Counted from the stretch's first letter, positions 44,544 to 53,922 are shown. The stretch is DNA of 64,000 nucleotides from Bacillota bacterium (GCA_023393125.1 JAEWMQ010000038.1:62001-126000); one strand, 5' to 3'. Numbers and translations are program-made. The notes: generated by a model from the sequence alone, not told the origin.

Positions 44544-46232
44544 CTATGCTCTAGCAATCGTTGCTTGTAAATCCAATCTACCATAGCCTTCTATTGTATT
44601 AGGATAAATGACATTAGGTTGTCTCCTTGCCCCTCGAGTAAGTAGACTTCTAGCTATACGTGTATTCATATCTGGGAAATTACCATTAAGGACCCCCCAC
44701 TCCATAAGCAAGGCTGCTGCTGAACTTGTTATAGCCGCAGCTGTACTGGTGCCTACATAAGTGGTAAATCCTCCCCCTGGCATAGGCCCTTGAACGTTAA
44801 CACTTGGCGCTATTAAATCTGGCTTCATAATGCCATCTGTTGTAGGCCCTCTGCCTGACGAAACATATACACTATCATCTAAATAATCATAGCCTCCCAC
44901 AGTAATGCCAAATTGTTCTGTTCCAGGTATTTGTAAAGTTGTCTCAGGAGTAGGTTTTAAAAATCTTGTATCACTTTTAATAAATCCTGTACGTGGTAAC
45001 CAAATATGAAAAACACCATTAATAATAATATCTCCATAAACGGTCAATGACCATAAACCAGGGGTTGGATTTTCTAATCTAACCTCAATTTTTTGACCTC
45101 CTGTTAATGGATCTGGATACAAATAAATGACCGTTACTATTGTTTGTTCTAAATTGAGCTTAAAGGTTTGAGGCGTTTCAGATACAATAGGAACTTTTTC
45201 AATGACTTGACCTAAAGGACTTTTAATAGAAACTGTCATTTTATTTGGAATATCTACCCAAACATACATTGAAAATCCTGATTCCCCAGGTCCTACATTA
45301 ATTTCTAAACTTTCTGATCCTCCACTAGTCACTTCTCCTTTATAATGATGCCCACTACTTCCCTCGTTACCGGTTGCAATAACCACTATAATATTAGCGG
45401 CTATAGAAATATTACTAATAAAATTCTCTATAATTTCAGTCCCATTATGGGCACCATAATTACTTCCCACTCCTAAACAAATGACTAGAGGTCTTCCCTC
45501 TTGAAGTGATAATTGGAGCAAATAGTTAATACCTGCTATAATATCATTACTTTGAAAAGCAGGTACCCCTGTATTGACTAAAAATAAATTCCTAATGAAC
45601 TCACTTGCAGGACGTAACTTAACCATGGCTATTATTGCATCAGGTGCTCCTCCTGTATAATCAACCGTCCCTGTCTGGTCATTACCCGCTGCTACACCAG
45701 CTAAAAAAGTACCGTGTCCATCATTATCTTGACTAGGAACTATAGTAAGAGGATCTGGACTTCTAAGAGCCTCATTAATATCTGCTTGTGTATACACACT
45801 ACCATAGCTATACCCTTCAGGAGGGTTTCCTGGAATAGTTTGATCCCATATACTTACAATTCGTGTTGTATTATCTGCATTCTTAAAAAGTATATTGGTA
45901 TAATCTATGCCTGTATCAACAAAGCCAATAATAATCCCCTTTCCACGTAGCGCGCCATAAGGATAATTATGAAACTGTGAAATATTAGAAGAACTAAGTG
46001 CTGGTATTGCATTAAGACCATAAGGAACAGGAAATGTAATAAAATTAACTGTGCTACTTAAACGATTAAATTCTGCCTCTGCTTGTTCTCCCATGGGTAC
46101 TGTTATTGTATAAATATCATGTGCAACATTTTCAAACTGTAGCAATGGAAATTGCTCCCTTAAGCTTTGGATATCCAAAAAACTGCTTAGAATAAAATTA
46201 CTAAGAATAAATTGTCTCTCTACATCTGCCAT
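44544..46232 (-). CDS. Csp-family S8 subtilase, intact triad (gene 1 of 4)
   Basis: 562 residues from the ATG at 46232 (GGGGTGG just before; an ATG four codons earlier is possible). Triad Asp106 (GFVDTGIDYTN), His173 (DGHGTFLAGVAAG) and Ser496 (VGTSTAAAITSS); oxyanion Asn in ATGNEGSSGH. Pro-domain shorter than in its neighbours. First gene of the csp-like operon, 10 bp before the pseudoprotease. Member of the group that cleaves pro-SleC, so a processing or activating role in germination is likely. Confidence 0.86.
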   Translation of the reverse strand: MADVERQFILSNFILSSFLDIQSLREQFPLLQFENVAHDIYTITVPMGEQAEAEFNRLSSTVNFITFPVPYGLNAIPALSSSNISQFHNYPYGALRGKGIIIGFVDTGIDYTNILFKNADNTTRIVSIWDQTIPGNPPEGYSYGSVYTQADINEALRSPDPLTIVPSQDNDGHGTFLAGVAAGNDQTGTVDYTGGAPDAIIAMVKLRPASEFIRNLFLVNTGVPAFQSNDIIAGINYLLQLSLQEGRPLVICLGVGSNYGAHNGTEIIENFISNISIAANIIVVIATGNEGSSGHHYKGEVTSGGSESLEINVGPGESGFSMYVWVDIPNKMTVSIKSPLGQVIEKVPIVSETPQTFKLNLEQTIVTVIYLYPDPLTGGQKIEVRLENPTPGLWSLTVYGDIIINGVFHIWLPRTGFIKSDTRFLKPTPETTLQIPGTEQFGITVGGYDYLDDSVYVSSGRGPTTDGIMKPDLIAPSVNVQGPMPGGGFTTYVGTSTAAAITSSAAALLMEWGVLNGNFPDMNTRIARSLLTRGARRQPNVIYPNTIEGYGRLDLQATIARA

Positions 46233-46251
46233 AATCCACCCCATTACATAA

Positions 46252-46286
46252 AATGCTCAAAATCTAATGATTAGACCTTGAGCATT
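46252..46286 (-). terminator. Hairpin between the exonuclease gene and csp operon
   Basis: Outer arms AATGCTCAA/TTGAGCATT (46252-46260, 46278-46286) with inner TCTAAT/ATTAGA. On the minus strand it ends in TTTTATG. Terminates the exonuclease transcript or insulates the csp-like operon. Confidence 0.6.
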
Positions 46287-46360
46287 CTTGTGTTCAATAT
46301 TATGTTTATGTGGTAGCTTCTTTAATTATTAATCTTCAGCTTATTTTATTTTCTACTTTC

Positions 46361-47071
46361 TCATATTAATTTCCCATGATTGACTATGATTTTATCAATG
46401 AGTTTGCTGCACTCAGATTTAGTGAGGTTTTCATACCCCTTTGGTAAAGACAATCTATGCCTCTTACAAAGACTTTCTAGATAAGTCTTTTGCTTCTTAG
46501 TCATTGGTTCTCTTTTAGGAACGTCCCATCTCATTGGCTCCGGTATAAAAAGCTTCGGCTCTTGCTCTTCAAACTCCTCTCTAAGCTTTTCAAACAATTC
46601 ATAAGTAGCAAAAGCATCATGATAGGCACGATGTGCATTTTCTAGTGAAATTGAATAATGCTCACATAAGTCACCTAGCTTACGACTAGGTAAGTGTGCC
46701 AACATTTTTCTTGAAATCACCAGTGTATCTATACCTGTTTTTTCAAATTTAGCTCCTAAAGCTATAGCTTTAGCTTTAAGCATACGATAATCAAATAAAA
46801 TAATATTATGTCCAATTAAAGGAACATCCTCACAAAAATCTAAAAAACGTGGCATTATTTCTTCAATAGGCGGTGCATCTGCTACCATCTCATTTGTAAT
46901 CCCTGTAATAGAAATAATATAATCAGAAATAACTTGAGTAGGCCTTACTAATTCATTAAATATTTTTTTAACTTGGCCTCCTTCTATATAAACTGCACCA
47001 ATCTCAATAATTTCACTATCTACAGGATGGGCACCGGTTGTTTCTATATCTACAATAACGTACTTATTCAT
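46361..47071 (-). CDS. DnaQ-like 3'-5' exonuclease
   Basis: 236 residues. DEDDh exonuclease: VIVDIETTG (Asp8, Glu10), GHNIILFDYRML, and the ExoIII HRAYHDA motif. It resembles the PolC-type proofreading domain, but is a free protein, with a C-terminal helical module (about 185-232, MTKKQKTYLESLCKRH) of unknown role. Trims 3' ends of single-stranded or mismatched DNA, perhaps RNA. Single gene with its own upstream gap. Confidence 0.85.
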   Translation of the reverse strand: MNKYVIVDIETTGAHPVDSEIIEIGAVYIEGGQVKKIFNELVRPTQVISDYIISITGITNEMVADAPPIEEIMPRFLDFCEDVPLIGHNIILFDYRMLKAKAIALGAKFEKTGIDTLVISRKMLAHLPSRKLGDLCEHYSISLENAHRAYHDAFATYELFEKLREEFEEQEPKLFIPEPMRWDVPKREPMTKKQKTYLESLCKRHRLSLPKGYENLTKSECSKLIDKIIVNHGKLI

Positions 47072-47278
47072 TTTAATCTCCTTTTAGCAGTTTCACTCTC
47101 ATGTATTCTTCCTTCTATTGTACATCACCCTTAATAAATTTAAAATAAGTTAACAGCGTTTCTACTTTAAAAAATTTTTTCCAGACGACTCTACCTTATA
47201 ACGCTCTAGTATTTCCATATAAATTTAGGCTTACTTTTCCATTTTTAAACATTGACAAAAAAATCTAAAAATACTCTC

Positions 47279-47307
47279 TTGCCAAACAGATGTGCAAGAT
47301 ATAGTAT
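47279..47307 (+). promoter_or_regulatory. Candidate promoter of nrdD-nrdG
   Basis: TTGCCA (47279-47284), 17-bp spacer, TAGTAT (47302-47307), about 70 bp upstream of nrdD. Around and below it are two AT-rich, partly palindromic stretches (about 47295-47310 and 47335-47351) where NrdR operators would be expected, but neither matches the NrdR consensus well. The rest of the 306-bp gap 47072-47377 shows no feature. Confidence 0.45.
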
Positions 47308-47377
47308 ATATTTAGAAAACCGATTATATATATAGTATAGTATATCTATTGGTAAAAGTTTTAAGGGGGATGGCAAA

Positions 47378-49495
47378 ATGCAATATTACGTTATTAAAAG
47401 AGATGGAAGAAAGGTGACCTTCAATACCACTAAAATTCAAAATGCTATTTTACGCTCAGCTAAAAATATAGAAGTAGATATCCCTATTAGTGATATTACT
47501 TCTACAGTAACCGATCGTATTCAAGATTTATACAGCTATGAAATTACAGTAGAACAAATTCAAGATGTCATTGAAGATACCTTAATGGATTTACAATTAG
47601 AAACTTTAAAAAATTCCTATGCCAATTACCGAAAAGAGCGCACGCGTATACGTGATTTAAAATCTGAGCTCATGGATACTGTTCATAATATTGGTATTGA
47701 AACAGATAGAGATAACGCCAATGTAGGCAATAACTTTTCTTCTAAACTCTTACGTATTGCTAGTGAAACAAATAAGTGGCATAACTTATCAAAAATGCCT
47801 AAACACCTAGCTAAGCTACATGAACAAGGAGATTTGTATTATCATGATTTAGATAGCTATAATTTAACGACTAACTGCTTACACATTGATACCGGTAAAG
47901 TATTTGAAAATGGCTTTAACACAGGTTACGGTACCATTCGCAGCCCTAAACGTATTGAGTCTGCGGCAGAGCTTAGCTGTATTTTATTGCAATCTTCCCA
48001 AAATGATATGTTTGGTGGCCAATCACATGTTAACTTTGATAATGATATGGCACCTTATGTGGGACTTACAAGAGAAGAAATCAAACAGGAATTTGCACCT
48101 CTAAAGTCTTCTCTATCTGAAGAAGCCTTTACTAGTTTTGTAGAAGAGAAATTAGTTAGTAGAGTACGCCAGTCTATGCAAGGCATTGTATATAACTTAA
48201 ATACTATGCACTCTCGTGCAGGTTCACAGGTTCCTTTTAGTAGCCTTAATATTGGTTTACCACAAAGCACAGATGCTGCTTTAGTGTGTGAAATATTCTT
48301 AGAAGAATATGAAAAAGGTCTTGGTAAAAATGAACAACCTATATTTCCTAATATTATCTTCCGTGTCAAAGAAGGTGTTAACCGAGGTAAAGATGCACCT
48401 TACGAATATCTTTTTAAACTTGCTTGCCGCGTAGCTAGTACACGTATGAATCCAACCTTTATGAACATTGATGCAGACTTTAACTTAAAATATTATAACA
48501 AAGGTATTTTACCTGCTACTATGGGGTGTCGTACCTATGTATGTTCCAATATCAATGGTCCTGAAGGCCCTAACAGACGTGGTAATAATGCACCTACTAC
48601 CATTAACCTTCCTCGTGTTGCCCTCGAAGCCAAAGGCAATCTAGAAGCTTTCTGGGTATTACTAGATAGCCGCTTACAGCTAGCTAAAGAATCTCTACTT
48701 CATCGTTATGAAGTACTTAAGCGCCTTAAGGTAAAAGATCTCCCATTTGTAGTTGGTGAAGGACTTATGCTTGGTTCTGAAGGACTAGGTCCTAATGATA
48801 ATATTGACCCTATCTTAAAAAATGGTACTTGGTCTATTGGCTTTATTGGGCTTGCTGAAACGTTAGTAGCTTTAACAGGCAAGCATCATGGTGAGAGCGA
48901 ATCATCTCGTGAGTTAGGTTATCAAATCATTCAATGCATTCGTAATTTTACTGATAAAACCACTCAAGATACACACATGAACTGGAGCTGCTATGCTACT
49001 CCTGCCGAAGGACTTAGTGGTAAATTTGTACTCCAAGACCGTGACCGTTTCGGTAGTATCCCTGGTGTAACAGATAAAGAGTATTATACCAATAGTTTCC
49101 ACGTTCCTGTTGGCTATCAAATTTCTATTATAGATAAAATTCAAATTGAAGCACCTTTCCACAGTATGTGTAATGCTGGTCATATTAGTTATATAGAAGT
49201 AGATGGTTATCCTTCTGAAGAAACCATTGAAAAAATCATTACTTATGCTTATGACAATTCTAATATTAGTTACATAGGAATTAACTTCCACCTAAGGTAC
49301 TGTAAAGATTGTGGCACATCTGTTACAGACTCTGGTAAAACATGTCCTGAATGTGGTAGTATCCATATCCAAGGCATTAGCCGTGTAACAGGTTATCTAA
49401 GCTTAGATGAGCGCTTTGGTAGTGGTAAATCAGCTGAGAGAGCAGACAGACTCTCACACGATGAAACTCACAAAAACACTTATACTAGCGTATGA
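47378..49495 (+). CDS. nrdD: Anaerobic ribonucleoside-triphosphate reductase
   Basis: 705 residues. N-terminal ATP-cone (about 1-95) for allosteric control, a large barrel, then four zinc-ligand cysteines C642, C645, C656 and C659. Glycyl radical site G672 in RVTGYLSLDERFG. Reduces NTPs to dNTPs without oxygen after activation by NrdG. The stop overlaps the nrdG start as ATGA. A clear AAGGGGG site precedes the ATG. Its presence agrees with a strict anaerobe. Confidence 0.96.
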   Translation: MQYYVIKRDGRKVTFNTTKIQNAILRSAKNIEVDIPISDITSTVTDRIQDLYSYEITVEQIQDVIEDTLMDLQLETLKNSYANYRKERTRIRDLKSELMDTVHNIGIETDRDNANVGNNFSSKLLRIASETNKWHNLSKMPKHLAKLHEQGDLYYHDLDSYNLTTNCLHIDTGKVFENGFNTGYGTIRSPKRIESAAELSCILLQSSQNDMFGGQSHVNFDNDMAPYVGLTREEIKQEFAPLKSSLSEEAFTSFVEEKLVSRVRQSMQGIVYNLNTMHSRAGSQVPFSSLNIGLPQSTDAALVCEIFLEEYEKGLGKNEQPIFPNIIFRVKEGVNRGKDAPYEYLFKLACRVASTRMNPTFMNIDADFNLKYYNKGILPATMGCRTYVCSNINGPEGPNRRGNNAPTTINLPRVALEAKGNLEAFWVLLDSRLQLAKESLLHRYEVLKRLKVKDLPFVVGEGLMLGSEGLGPNDNIDPILKNGTWSIGFIGLAETLVALTGKHHGESESSRELGYQIIQCIRNFTDKTTQDTHMNWSCYATPAEGLSGKFVLQDRDRFGSIPGVTDKEYYTNSFHVPVGYQISIIDKIQIEAPFHSMCNAGHISYIEVDGYPSEETIEKIITYAYDNSNISYIGINFHLRYCKDCGTSVTDSGKTCPECGSIHIQGISRVTGYLSLDERFGSGKSAERADRLSHDETHKNTYTSV

Positions 49496-49971
49496 GCACC
49501 TTACAGGTAGCTGGTTTTTTAGATCATTCTACTGTTAACGGAGAAGGCTTTCGTAGTGTTCTCTTTCTGTCTGGTTGCCTTCATGCTTGCTCTGGCTGTC
49601 ATAATCCAGAAATGCAGGCTTTTGATTATGGAGACTTAGTAGAAACTTCTGAAATTCTTCAGCGTATCCTTAAAAACAAGCCACTTATTAATGGTATTAC
49701 TTTCTCAGGTGGTGAACCTTTTGAACAAGCAGAAGCCTTATTAGACTTAGCATCTTCAATTAAAGCCGCTGGGCTTACACTTTGGTGCTATACTGGTTAT
49801 ACCTATGAAGAGCTCATACTGGATCCTATTAAAAGAAAGCTATTAAATTTTATCGATGTACTCATTGATGGTCCTTTTATCCTAGCTGAAAAAGAGGAAC
49901 ATCTTCTTTATAGAGGCTCTCGTAATCAACGCTTACTTTATTTAAGTCAAGGTAATATTATAGAACATTAA
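49492..49971 (+). CDS. nrdG: Anaerobic ribonucleotide reductase-activating protein
   Basis: 159 residues. Radical SAM cluster motif CLHACSGCHNPE (CX3CX2C) and TFSGGEPFEQ. Makes the glycyl radical on NrdD with SAM and a 4Fe-4S cluster. Translationally coupled to nrdD and followed by a strong terminator. Confidence 0.95.
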   Translation: MSTLQVAGFLDHSTVNGEGFRSVLFLSGCLHACSGCHNPEMQAFDYGDLVETSEILQRILKNKPLINGITFSGGEPFEQAEALLDLASSIKAAGLTLWCYTGYTYEELILDPIKRKLLNFIDVLIDGPFILAEKEEHLLYRGSRNQRLLYLSQGNIIEH

Positions 49972-49981
49972 TACCAATTAC

Positions 49982-50033
49982 AAAAGAGCTACTACTTTGT
50001 TAACTCATCTGTTAACAAGGTAGTAGCTCTTTT
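49982..50033 (+). terminator. Bidirectional terminator between nrdG and the dehydrogenase gene
   Basis: Arms of 23 nt (49982-50004 and 50011-50033) pair almost perfectly around TCATCT, with flanking A4/T4 runs. Serves both convergent transcripts. Confidence 0.9.
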
Positions 50034-50037
50034 ATAT

Positions 50038-50982
50038 TTATTCTATGGTTTTAATCGTTTCCTTTAAACTATTGGCACTAGCTAAAAGCTGCTGATGCTC
50101 TTCCTTAGTCAGTGGAATATCTAAAATGCTTTGAATCCCATCTTGGCCTATAATACAAGGTACGCTAACAGCTACCTTCTCTATACCGTATTCACCTTCT
50201 AAGGTAGTCGAAACAGGAAGGACACTTAGTTCATTAAGTACAATCGCCTTCACTAATCGGGCTACTGCTTCTGCAATGCCATAATTGGTATAGCCCTTTG
50301 CCATTAAAATATTCATTCCTGCCTCAATAACTTCCTTAAGAACTTGTTCTTGATTAAGTGCTGGCTTATTAAATTTTTTACTACAATCACTTAACGGAAT
50401 ACCACCTAAATTACATAAACTCCAAGTAGCCATAGCAGTAGCCCCATGTTCTCCTAGAATATAACCATGCACATTCTTAGTATCTACTAAGAAATGTTCT
50501 CCTATAATACGTCTCATTCTTGCTGTATCTAATAAGGTTCCTGAACCAATAATTTTATTTCTAGGGTAATTAAATTCATTTTGTGCAATATACGTTACAA
50601 TATCTACAGGATTAGAAACAAAAATAATAATTGCCTCCTGCGTATATTTAGTGATTTCCCTCATTACACTACGTGTTACTTCTGCATTAGTTTTAGTTAA
50701 AATACGTCTATCTAATTTTTCACCTGGTTTAACACTTGGTCCTGCTGACATCACAATAATTTGGGCATCTTTACAATCCTCATAGCTCCCTTGGCGAATT
50801 AACACATTGGGTACATATGTAAAGGATGTGGTGTGAAAAGCATCTAATGCCTCTCCTGCTGCCTTTTTTTCATTCTGATCAATCATAACAATCTCAGCTA
50901 CTAACCCTGAGTTTAAAATGGACATCATGGTAGCAGAACCTACCATACCAGCGCCTACAATACATACTTTATTTTTAATCAT
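50038..50982 (-). CDS. L-lactate/malate dehydrogenase family protein, atypical specificity loop
   Basis: 314 residues from the ATG at 50982 (GAGGAGATAAG upstream; longer open frame adds 20 residues). NAD loop CIVGAGMVGSAT, catalytic His in GEHGATAMATWS, and Asp/Arg in LLDTARMRRI are kept. The substrate loop differs: LDH has Q and MDH has R at position 102 (AGxxxKPG); here it is V (AGPSVKPGEKLDRR). The loop Arg109 also has no clear equivalent. It could be an L-2-hydroxyacid dehydrogenase for a bulkier oxo acid. 26 bp after the DMT gene, probably the same transcript. Confidence 0.85.
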   Translation of the reverse strand: MIKNKVCIVGAGMVGSATMMSILNSGLVAEIVMIDQNEKKAAGEALDAFHTTSFTYVPNVLIRQGSYEDCKDAQIIVMSAGPSVKPGEKLDRRILTKTNAEVTRSVMREITKYTQEAIIIFVSNPVDIVTYIAQNEFNYPRNKIIGSGTLLDTARMRRIIGEHFLVDTKNVHGYILGEHGATAMATWSLCNLGGIPLSDCSKKFNKPALNQEQVLKEVIEAGMNILMAKGYTNYGIAEAVARLVKAIVLNELSVLPVSTTLEGEYGIEKVAVSVPCIIGQDGIQSILDIPLTKEEHQQLLASANSLKETIKTIE

Positions 50983-51007
50983 TTTCTTATCTCCTCTTAC
51001 TAAAGTT

Positions 51008-51442
51008 TTATTTTTTCCATTGGAAAATAATAATACCACCAATCATTATGAGGAATCCTACCAATTTTGTCCACATAAAATTTGCCTTTTCTGTACCAAA
51101 CCAACCTAATAATTCGATTAAATAAGCAGAAGCCATTTGCGCAATTAAAATAAGCATCACAGCATAACTAGGCCCTAGCTTAGACATAGAGACTACTACT
51201 GTATAAGTAATTCCTGCTCCTAAAACCCCACCTAATAAATACCACTTATTAACTGCCTTTAATCCTTCTACATTGGCATCACGTACAAAAAGTAGCACCC
51301 CTAAACAACATGCAAAAGCAATTAAATGAACAATGCTACTCGTAAACCAGACGCCTGACTTTTCTGTTACTCTTGTATTAAAAACACCTTGCACACTCAT
51401 TAGAAGTCCCGATATAAGTGCTGTAATGATACTAATAAACAT
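51008..51442 (-). CDS. DMT-superfamily transporter, YdcZ/DUF606 type
   Basis: 144 residues from the ATG at 51442 (GAGGAGGATAT). Five membrane helices; the N-terminal half is LISGLLMSVQGVFNTRVTEKSG, typical of DUF606 proteins, which are half-size EamA relatives that probably dimerise. Substrate unknown. Located just upstream of the hydroxyacid dehydrogenase-like gene, so a related small metabolite is possible. Confidence 0.85.
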   Translation of the reverse strand: MFISIITALISGLLMSVQGVFNTRVTEKSGVWFTSSIVHLIAFACCLGVLLFVRDANVEGLKAVNKWYLLGGVLGAGITYTVVVSMSKLGPSYAVMLILIAQMASAYLIELLGWFGTEKANFMWTKLVGFLIMIGGIIIFQWKK

Positions 51443-51617
51443 AATATCCTCCTCTGTTTTAGTATTATGTTTATTGTGCATCATCTGTGCTTTTTTATTC
51501 CTTTTTAATAATTCATTTCATTTATTGATACTTATCTTAAAAATAAATGACACTATTATCCATCCTCTTTTATTATATGTAAGTAAATCTAATTTTCCTA
51601 CATTTACCTAATTGATA

Positions 51618-51663
51618 AAAATAAGCGATTAAAATCCTGCATCAGATTCTAATCGCTTATTTT
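51618..51663 (-). terminator. Terminator after asnA
   Basis: Arms AAAATAAGCGATTA (51618-51631) and its complement (51650-51663) are perfect over 14 bp; on the minus strand a T-run follows. 50 bp downstream of the asnA stop. Confidence 0.8.
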
Positions 51664-51712
51664 AAATACCTCGATATTTTATCCTATGTATTTTATTGCT
51701 TTATCTCTATCT

Positions 51713-52720
51713 TTATAGTAAATGAATATGTGCTGCTTCACAGATTTCAATCATCTCTTGTGGCCAAATTGAAGCTTGAACCTCACCAATATGTGCTTTT
51801 TGTAAGAAATACATACAAATTCTAGACTGACCAATACCGCCACCAATAGTATAAGGTAATTGTCTTTCTAAAATACCCTTATGGAAAGTTAACTCGCGGC
51901 GTTCCAGGCAGCCTGCTATTTCTAATTGTTTTTCTAGAGTTTCTTCATCTACACGAATTCCCATGGAAGAAAGTTCAAGGGCAATTCCTAAAAGTGGATT
52001 CCAGAACAGAATATCTCCATTTAAAGACCAATCATCGTAGTCTGGTGCTCTACCATCATGTCGTTCTCCATTACTTAAAGTACCACCTATTTGCATTATA
52101 AATACAGCTTTCTTTTCTTCACAAATTTTATTTTCTCTTTCTTTAGCTGTTAATTCTGGATAAAGATCTAATAATTCCTGTGAAGTTATAAAATAAATCT
52201 CATCTGGTAACCACTTTTCAAGTACTGGATATTCTTCTGTAATATAATTTTGTGTCCTAATAAAAGCTCTGTAAATTTGTTTTACTGTTCTTTCAAGGAA
52301 CTCGATGTTACGCATATCCTTTGTAATGACTTTTTCCCAATCCCATTGATCTACATAAATTGAATGTATATTATCTAATTCTTCATCACGACGAATAGCA
52401 TTCATATCTGTGTAAAGTCCTTCATTTATACCAAATTCATATCTCCCAAGCGCCATTCTCTTCCATTTAGCTAGAGAATGAATAATCTCTACTACTGCAT
52501 GGTTATCATCTGCAATATCAAAAGTAACTGCTCTTTCAACGCCATTTAAATTATCATTTAAACCTGTTTCTGGTTTAACAAAAAGTGGAGCTGATACACG
52601 AGTTAAATATAACTCATAGGCTAAAGCATTTTCAAAATAATCCTTTAGTTTCTTAATCGCCACTTCTGTCTCTCTTAAGTCTAATTTAGCTTTATAGCCC
52701 TCTGGAATTCTTACTTGCAT
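51713..52720 (-). CDS. asnA: Aspartate-ammonia ligase
   Basis: 335 residues, normal for AsnA. It is a class II aminoacyl-tRNA-synthetase-like fold: ELYLTRVSAPLFV, SIYVDQWDWE, DEIYFITSQELLDLYP and GGGIGQSRICMYFL (motif 3-like) are present. Makes asparagine from aspartate, ammonia and ATP. Preceded by an Asn-type T-box leader, so asparagine supply controls it. Confidence 0.95.
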   Translation of the reverse strand: MQVRIPEGYKAKLDLRETEVAIKKLKDYFENALAYELYLTRVSAPLFVKPETGLNDNLNGVERAVTFDIADDNHAVVEIIHSLAKWKRMALGRYEFGINEGLYTDMNAIRRDEELDNIHSIYVDQWDWEKVITKDMRNIEFLERTVKQIYRAFIRTQNYITEEYPVLEKWLPDEIYFITSQELLDLYPELTAKERENKICEEKKAVFIMQIGGTLSNGERHDGRAPDYDDWSLNGDILFWNPLLGIALELSSMGIRVDEETLEKQLEIAGCLERRELTFHKGILERQLPYTIGGGIGQSRICMYFLQKAHIGEVQASIWPQEMIEICEAAHIHLL

Positions 52721-52748
52721 TACATGCGCCTCCTTTTTAAATATAAAA

Positions 52749-53031
52749 AACCTTCATCCCTTAAATGTTAAGGGACGAAGGTTAATTCGCGTTTGCCACC
52801 CTAATTGATTTTAGTAAACTAAAATCCTCTCATTAACGTACAGATTACTCGATACGCTTTAGATATAACGGTCTACCCCGTCTAAGTCTATTAAGCCAAT
52901 GGCCGTTCGATTAGCAACTCCAAGCTGTTCTTCCATCTTTACCTTGTTACCGATTTTCAGCTTCCTCGGCTCTCTTTAAACTTTAGTAAAGATTTACTCG
53001 TCTCTTCATCGTCTTTATTTTTTAGATTTAT
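52749..53031 (-). promoter_or_regulatory. T-box riboswitch leader of asnA (Asn)
   Basis: On the minus strand: AGAGAG stem-I motif with CCGA...TCGG distal arm, then the likely specifier AAC (Asn) at 52927-52929 in GAAGAACAGCTTGGAGTTGC, and the T-box AGGGTGGCAAACGCG at 52788-52802. The intrinsic terminator is at 52749-52783 (16-bp arms, one mismatch, then T-run). Uncharged tRNA-Asn would bind specifier and T-box bulge and prevent termination. The T-box has AAAC in place of the more usual TACC. A second AAC (52946-52948) sits outside the canonical place. Confidence 0.92.
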
Positions 53032-53037
53032 ATAAGT

Positions 53038-53066
53038 ATTTTAATTAGAGTCAAATATTTTGTCAA
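53038..53066 (-). promoter_or_regulatory. Promoter of the T-box/asnA transcript
   Basis: On the minus strand TTGACA (53061-53066), 17 bp, TAAAAT (53038-53043). Transcription would start near 53031, just before the T-box stem I. Confidence 0.82.
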
Positions 53067-53091
53067 GTTAATTTTATTATTTACCGTTACA

Positions 53092-53769
53092 TTACTCAAT
53101 ATTTTCTATTTGAAAATCAATAGGTGCTTTGCCCATAGCTACTAAATACTCATTTACCTTTTGAAAATGATTGCACCCAAAAAAGCCATTATATGCAGAT
53201 AAAGGACTCGGGTGAGCTGCCGTTAAAATTTTATGCCATGGAGAAGTAATAAGCGCTGCCTTTTTCTTAGCTGGTGCTCCCCATAAAATAAAAATAATAG
53301 GGTCTTTTCTCTCATTTAGTAAACTAATCACACGGTCTGTGAATATTTCCCAACCTTTTCCTTTATGAGATTGAGGCTTGCCTGCTCTTACCGTAAGAAC
53401 CGTGTTAAGTAGCAGTACCCCTTGCTCAGCCCATTTCATAAGATACCCATTATTCGGTATATCATATCCTAAAGTAGCCTGTAACTCTTTATAAATATTA
53501 ACTAGCGAAGGTGGAACTTTTACTCCTGGCTTTACAGAAAACGCCATTCCATGAGCTTGTCCTTCTCCATGATAAGGATCTTGGCCTAAAATAACTACCT
53601 TTACTTCATCATAGCTTGTCGTCTTTAAAGCATTAAAAATATCATCCATATCAGGATAGATTGTTTGAGTCTTATATTCATCTTTTAAAAAATCTTGGAG
53701 AGCCTTATAATAAGGTTTTTCAAATTCATCTTTCAGATATTCATCCCAGCTGTTATTAAATGTTACCAT
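53092..53769 (-). CDS. ung: Uracil-DNA glycosylase
   Basis: 225 residues, family 1 Ung. Motif A GQDPYHGEGQAHGMAFSV (catalytic Asp) and motif B HPSPLSAYNGFFG are intact. Removes uracil from DNA in base-excision repair. Single gene ending only 26 bp before the asnA promoter. Confidence 0.96.
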   Translation of the reverse strand: MVTFNNSWDEYLKDEFEKPYYKALQDFLKDEYKTQTIYPDMDDIFNALKTTSYDEVKVVILGQDPYHGEGQAHGMAFSVKPGVKVPPSLVNIYKELQATLGYDIPNNGYLMKWAEQGVLLLNTVLTVRAGKPQSHKGKGWEIFTDRVISLLNERKDPIIFILWGAPAKKKAALITSPWHKILTAAHPSPLSAYNGFFGCNHFQKVNEYLVAMGKAPIDFQIENIE

Positions 53770-53922
53770 TTCATCGCTCCTCTTTTATATCATCCTTCCA
53801 AATATACCATATTTATTTCATAACCAACTATAACTTAGGATGTTATCTTTATGTTTTTTTTATTCCTTTATCCTTTACTACCATATCTTGCCTGACTTTC
53901 TTCTTCATTTAAACAAACAAAT

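Noticed and set aside
52946..52948. AAC at 52946-52948 as the T-box specifier codon
   Set aside because: It directly follows the distal stem-loop of stem I; the AAC at 52927-52929 occupies the canonical specifier position. Both give Asn, so the call is unaffected.
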